Shown here one piece after another: positions 60,704 to 64,000 of a DNA stretch of 64,000 bases. The translations under genes were made by a program, and so were the position numbers. A model generated the notes under the pieces. That model was given only the letters and a program-made list of their open reading frames with translations. It was not told the DNA's origin and did not search any database. Origin of the DNA: Rhodococcus opacus (GTDB lineage: Bacteria; Actinomycetota; Actinomycetes; Mycobacteriales; Mycobacteriaceae); contig NZ_JAAXPA010000025.1 of assembly GCF_012396235.1 (NCBI RefSeq), forward strand, positions 1-64,000, given 5' to 3'. Position 1 is the stretch's first letter; every line of letters begins with the position of its first letter.

Positions 60704-61588
60704 GTGCGCCCCTCACTCGATTCATACGCCCATCTGGCCGGTGGCAAGGTCCGCGACCTCTACACGATCGACGACGAGCACCTTCTGTTGGTCGCGAGCG
60801 ACCGGATCTCCGCCTACGACCACGTCCTCAGCACCCCGATCCCGGACAAGGGGCGGGTGCTCACCGCGATGAGCGTCTTCTTCTTCGGCGTCCTCGGTGG
60901 CAACAACCATCTGGCCGGTGAACCCGACGACAGGCGGATCCCCGAAGAGGTTCTCGGCCGCGCGCTGGTGGTCCGGAAGCTGGACATGGTCCCCGTCGAG
61001 TGCGTGGCCCGCGGCTACCTCACGGGGTCGGGGCTGATCGACTACAACGAGACCGGCGCGGTGTGCGGCGTCGCACTGCCCGAGGGGCTGGTGGAGGCGA
61101 GCCAGCTTCCCGACCCGATCTTCACGCCCGCCAGCAAGGCCGAGCTGGGCGAGCACGACGAGAACATCAGTTTCGAGGCCGTGGTCGAGAAGGTGGGCCA
61201 GGACCTGGCCGTGAAGCTGCGCGACGACACCCTCGACATCTACGGCCGGGCGTCCAACTTCGCCGCGGACCGGGGCATCATCCTCGCCGACACCAAGCTC
61301 GAGTTCGGACTGGACCCGCAGGGCAACCTGATTCTCGCCGACGAGGTCCTCACCCCCGACTCGTCCCGGTACTGGCCGGCCGACGGGTACGAGGCCGGGA
61401 AGGTGCAGCCGAGCTTCGACAAGCAGTTCGTCCGCAACTGGCTCACCGGCCCCGAATCCGGCTGGGACCGCGCGTCCGACACTCCGCCGCCGCCGCTGCC
61501 CGCGGAGATCGTCGAGGCGACCCGCGAGCGGTACATCGAAGCGTACGAGCGGATCTCGGGTCTGTCGTTCGCGGACTGGGTGGGCTGA
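60704..61588 (+). CDS. purC: Phosphoribosylaminoimidazole-succinocarboxamide synthase
   Basis: 294-aa SAICAR synthetase. It joins aspartate to CAIR in purine synthesis. Conserved blocks: GKVRDLYTIDDEHLLLVASD, ISAYDHVLSTPIPDKG, VPVECVARGYLTGSGLIDYN, ILADTKLEFGLD and LILADEVLTPDSSRYWP. GTG 60704 starts the conserved region; the open frame continues upstream without similarity. Followed three bases after its stop by oligopeptidase B. Confidence 0.96.
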   Translation: MRPSLDSYAHLAGGKVRDLYTIDDEHLLLVASDRISAYDHVLSTPIPDKGRVLTAMSVFFFGVLGGNNHLAGEPDDRRIPEEVLGRALVVRKLDMVPVECVARGYLTGSGLIDYNETGAVCGVALPEGLVEASQLPDPIFTPASKAELGEHDENISFEAVVEKVGQDLAVKLRDDTLDIYGRASNFAADRGIILADTKLEFGLDPQGNLILADEVLTPDSSRYWPADGYEAGKVQPSFDKQFVRNWLTGPESGWDRASDTPPPPLPAEIVEATRERYIEAYERISGLSFADWVG

Positions 61589-61591
61589 GAC

Positions 61592-63721
61592 ATGACCTCC
61601 GAAGGCGCGAAACTCACCCCGCCGGTCGCGAAGAAGGTTCCCACCGAACGCGTCCACCACGGTCACACGTTCGTCGACGAGTACGAGTGGCTGCGCGACA
61701 AGGAAGACGCCGAAGTCGTCGCGTACCTCGAGGCCGAGAACGCGTACACCGAGCAGCAGACCGCGCATCTCGCGCCGCTGCGGGACCAGATCTTCCAGGA
61801 GATCAAGTCCCGTACGCAGGAAACCGATATGTCGGTTCCCACCCGCATGGGCGACTGGTGGTACTACGCCCGCACCATCGAGGGCAAGCAGTACGGCGTC
61901 CAGTGCCGGGCACCGATCGACGGCCCCGACGACTGGACCCCGCCGGAACTGGCTCCGGGTGTCGAACTCCCCGGTGAGCAGGTGCTACTCGACGGCAACG
62001 CCGAGGCCGAGGGTCACGACTTCTTCTCCATCGGCGCCTTCTCCCTCAGTCACGACGGCACGCTCCTCGCGTACTCGGTCGACGTGGTCGGCGACGAGCG
62101 GTACACGCTGCGCTTCAAGAACCTCGTGACCGGCGAACTGCTGCCCGACGAAATCCCCGAGACCGCGCCCGGCGCCACCTGGGCCATCGACCACAGTCAC
62201 GTCTTCTATCTCACCGTCGACGACTCCTGGCGTCCCGACACGGTGTGGCGGCACAAGCTCGGCACCGACCGTGCGCAGGACGTCACCGTGTTCCACGAGC
62301 CGGACGAGCGGTTCTGGGTGTCGGTCGGGTCCACCCGGAGCGAGAAGTACCTCATGATCTGGGTGGGGTCGAAGATCACCAGCGAAGGCTGGGTGCTCGA
62401 ATCGGAGAACCCCGAGGGCGAGTTCCGGGTGGTGCTGCCGCGACGCGAGGGCGTCGAGTACGGCGTCGAGCACGCGGTCGTCGCGGGGGAAGACCGCTTC
62501 CTGATCATGCACAACGACGTCGTCGACGGTGAGAAGGCCGAGAACTTCGTGCTCGCCGACGCGCCGGTGTCCGACCCGACGTCGCAGACCATCCTCATTC
62601 CGCACCGCTCCGACGTGCGGTTGGAGGAGGTCGACGCGTTCGCCGACCACCTCGTGCTCGGTTACCGCCGCGAAGCGTTGACCCGGCTGGCTATCTGGCC
62701 GCTCGGTGAGGACGGCTACGGCGAGTTCACGGAGATCGAATTCGACGAGGAACTCTTCAGCGTCGGGCTCGGCGCCAACCCGGAATGGCGGCAGCCGACA
62801 CTGCGGATGGCGTTCACGTCGTTCATCACGCCCGGCCAGGTCTACGACTACGTGCTGTCGACGGGTGAACTCGCCCTGCGCAAGTCGCAACCCGTGCTCG
62901 GCGAATTCGATGCCGGAAACTACGAGCAGCAACGCGACTGGGCCGTCGCCGAGGACGGGACGCGCATCCCGCTCTCGATCGTCCGGCGCAAGACGAACGG
63001 CGTCGACGACCCCGCCCCGACCCTCCTCTACGGGTACGGATCGTACGAGGCCAGCATGGATCCCGCGTTCTCCGTCGCGCGGCTGTCCCTGCTCGACCGC
63101 GGAGTGGTGTTCGTGGTCGCGCACGTGCGTGGCGGCGGCGAGATGGGCCGGCACTGGTACGAGACCGGCAAGACGCTCACGAAGAAGAACACCTTCACCG
63201 ACTTCGTCTCGAGCGCACAGCATTTGATCGACACCGGACGCACCACGCCGCAGCAGATGATCGCCGACGGCGGCAGCGCAGGCGGCCTGCTGATGGGTGC
63301 GGTGGCCAACCTGGCACCCGAACTGTTCGCCGGAATCCTCGCCAACGTGCCCTTCGTGGACCCGCTGACGTCGATCCTCGACCCCTCACTGCCGCTGACC
63401 GTCATCGAATGGGACGAGTGGGGCAACCCGCTCGAGAACCCCGAGGTCTACGAATACATGCGCTCGTACAGCCCGTACGAGAACGTCGAGGCCAAGGACT
63501 ACCCGGCGATCCTCGCGATCACCAGCATCAACGACACCAGGGTGCTCTACGTCGAACCGGCGAAGTGGGTCGCCAAACTGCGCGCCACCAAGACCGGCGA
63601 CTCGCCGCTCCTCCTCAAGACGGAGATGAGCGCCGGGCACGGCGGTGTCAGCGGACGCTACGAGAAGTGGAAAGAAGTAGCGTTCGAATTCGCCTGGGTG
63701 CTCGACACGATCGGCGAGTAG
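61592..63721 (+). CDS. ptrB: Oligopeptidase B (S9 family protease II)
   Basis: 709 aa. An N-terminal seven-bladed propeller (to about residue 430) covers an alpha/beta hydrolase domain with catalytic S in DGGSAGGLLMG, D in NDTRVLYVEPAKW and H in SAGHGGVSGR. It cleaves short peptides after basic residues. Close spacing with purC (three bases) implies co-transcription, as in related genomes. Complete with canonical GGSAGG. Confidence 0.95.
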   Translation: MTSEGAKLTPPVAKKVPTERVHHGHTFVDEYEWLRDKEDAEVVAYLEAENAYTEQQTAHLAPLRDQIFQEIKSRTQETDMSVPTRMGDWWYYARTIEGKQYGVQCRAPIDGPDDWTPPELAPGVELPGEQVLLDGNAEAEGHDFFSIGAFSLSHDGTLLAYSVDVVGDERYTLRFKNLVTGELLPDEIPETAPGATWAIDHSHVFYLTVDDSWRPDTVWRHKLGTDRAQDVTVFHEPDERFWVSVGSTRSEKYLMIWVGSKITSEGWVLESENPEGEFRVVLPRREGVEYGVEHAVVAGEDRFLIMHNDVVDGEKAENFVLADAPVSDPTSQTILIPHRSDVRLEEVDAFADHLVLGYRREALTRLAIWPLGEDGYGEFTEIEFDEELFSVGLGANPEWRQPTLRMAFTSFITPGQVYDYVLSTGELALRKSQPVLGEFDAGNYEQQRDWAVAEDGTRIPLSIVRRKTNGVDDPAPTLLYGYGSYEASMDPAFSVARLSLLDRGVVFVVAHVRGGGEMGRHWYETGKTLTKKNTFTDFVSSAQHLIDTGRTTPQQMIADGGSAGGLLMGAVANLAPELFAGILANVPFVDPLTSILDPSLPLTVIEWDEWGNPLENPEVYEYMRSYSPYENVEAKDYPAILAITSINDTRVLYVEPAKWVAKLRATKTGDSPLLLKTEMSAGHGGVSGRYEKWKEVAFEFAWVLDTIGE

Positions 63722-63781
63722 GTACGGGCGGCACCCGCGCCGAGGATGCGATATCTCGGCGTGTGAAAAGCATCGGCGGGC

Positions 63782-63818
63782 GAGGCGGAAATCGGAGTGT
63801 GAGGGGGCTTTCCGCCTC
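63782..63818. terminator. Hairpin after oligopeptidase B
   Basis: Perfect ten-base arms GAGGCGGAAA (63782-63791) and TTTCCGCCTC (63809-63818) with a 17-base loop, between the convergent ptrB and secreted-protein genes. Confidence 0.55.
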
Positions 63819-63825
63819 TCACGGC

Positions 63826-64000
63826 TCAGATGCAGAAGCTGATGCTGGCCGACCCCAGTGGCAAGTTGAGGCAGACGGCGATCGAACCGACTGCCGGGGT
63901 CGGTGCGGGAGCGAGCGGTGCGGCGACAGCTGCGGGGGCGGCGAGAGCGCCGAGTGACAGGGTCATTGCGATTGCGGCGAGTGTGGTGGCAATTCTGCTA
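63826..64000 (-). CDS. Small secreted protein, C-terminal part
   Basis: The frame is open from the right edge to TGA at 63826 (57 residues visible, start outside the window). It begins in a signal sequence (TTLAAIAMTLSLGALAAPAA), followed by an A/P-rich spacer and a short mature end with two cysteines (AVCLNLPLGSASISFCI). A secreted product of perhaps 35-45 residues after cleavage is indicated; two cysteines ten residues apart could form a disulfide. No family recognised. Confidence 0.6.
   Translation of the reverse strand, partial: SRIATTLAAIAMTLSLGALAAPAAVAAPLAPAPTPAVGSIAVCLNLPLGSASISFCI

Noticed and set aside
1..64000. tRNA, rRNA, insertion sequence, integrase or attachment site
   Set aside because: None could be supported on reading both strands; the catabolic cluster shows no flanking mobility gene.

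Overview
The window is high-GC DNA (long antisense shadow ORFs on most genes, frequent GTG starts, many ATGA/GTGA gene overlaps) and reads as a chromosomal segment of a mycolic-acid actinomycete, most likely Rhodococcus. The evidence is the purD/purB/purC neighbourhood with oligopeptidase B, an IdeR-type iron box, several MTB-like lipid enzymes (acyl-CoA dehydrogenases, DUF35 plus thiolase-like protein) and the number of SDR and FadE-type genes. Species assignment is inference. No rRNA, tRNA, CRISPR array, insertion sequence or prophage was seen.

Region 1 (1-23.1 kb) is an accessory catabolic regulon for an unidentified acid, ester, ketone or lactone. On the + strand lie an acyl-CoA dehydrogenase, enoyl-CoA hydratase, DUF35 protein, thiolase-like protein, second acyl-CoA dehydrogenase, an aminoglycoside-phosphotransferase-fold kinase with a third acyl-CoA dehydrogenase beside it, two SDRs, a zinc alcohol dehydrogenase, an acyl-CoA synthetase, a TetR regulator, an EthD-like protein, a metallo-beta-lactamase-fold hydrolase and a zinc-free MDR reductase. 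On the - strand lie an alpha/beta hydrolase, a Fe(III)/organic-solute type ABC importer (binding lipoprotein, ATPase, fused permease) and two SDRs. A + strand FMN/4Fe-4S/FAD old-yellow-enzyme reductase closes it. One operator-like motif (TGAAGTGAATCCAGTTCA and variants) occurs about nine times, at nearly every promoter of this region including that of the tetR gene, so it appears to be one regulon. The kinase plus adjacent dehydrogenase resembles the bacterial LvaA/LvaC and animal ACAD10/11 systems for 4-hydroxyacyl-CoA.

Region 2 (23.1-39.6 kb) is mixed housekeeping and small transport units: an ArsR-like regulator with a beta-lactamase-fold lipoprotein, purD, 3-hydroxybutyrate dehydrogenase with an MHS-type transporter and a divergent LysR regulator, an aminotransferase, small envelope proteins (PLDc_N, DUF1707, tandem PepSY, DUF998), a decayed alpha/beta hydrolase, a TetR regulator, purB, a HIT protein, an NRDE protein, and a MarR/ABC-2 exporter operon with its own operator.

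Region 3 (39.6-47.8 kb) holds a 2,3-dihydroxybenzoate operon (isochorismate synthase, DHB dehydrogenase, DHB-AMP ligase) behind an iron box but without isochorismatase or NRPS, then an Lrp-type regulator and a DUF3311/sodium-solute symporter/amidase operon.

Region 4 (47.7-54.2 kb) is a tartrate/dicarboxylate operon: tartrate dehydrogenase, DctA-type symporter, glycerate kinase and a pyruvate kinase, with a divergent LysR regulator. Together they would take tartrate to glycerate, 2-phosphoglycerate and, through enolase encoded elsewhere, to pyruvate. The pyruvate kinase reading frame looks broken near both ends.

Region 5 (54.2-64 kb) carries an amphi-Trp protein, a DUF2252 protein, two unknown proteins, a D-2-hydroxyacid dehydrogenase overlapping a DHA2-type MFS exporter, gene remnants, purC, oligopeptidase B and the end of a small secreted protein.
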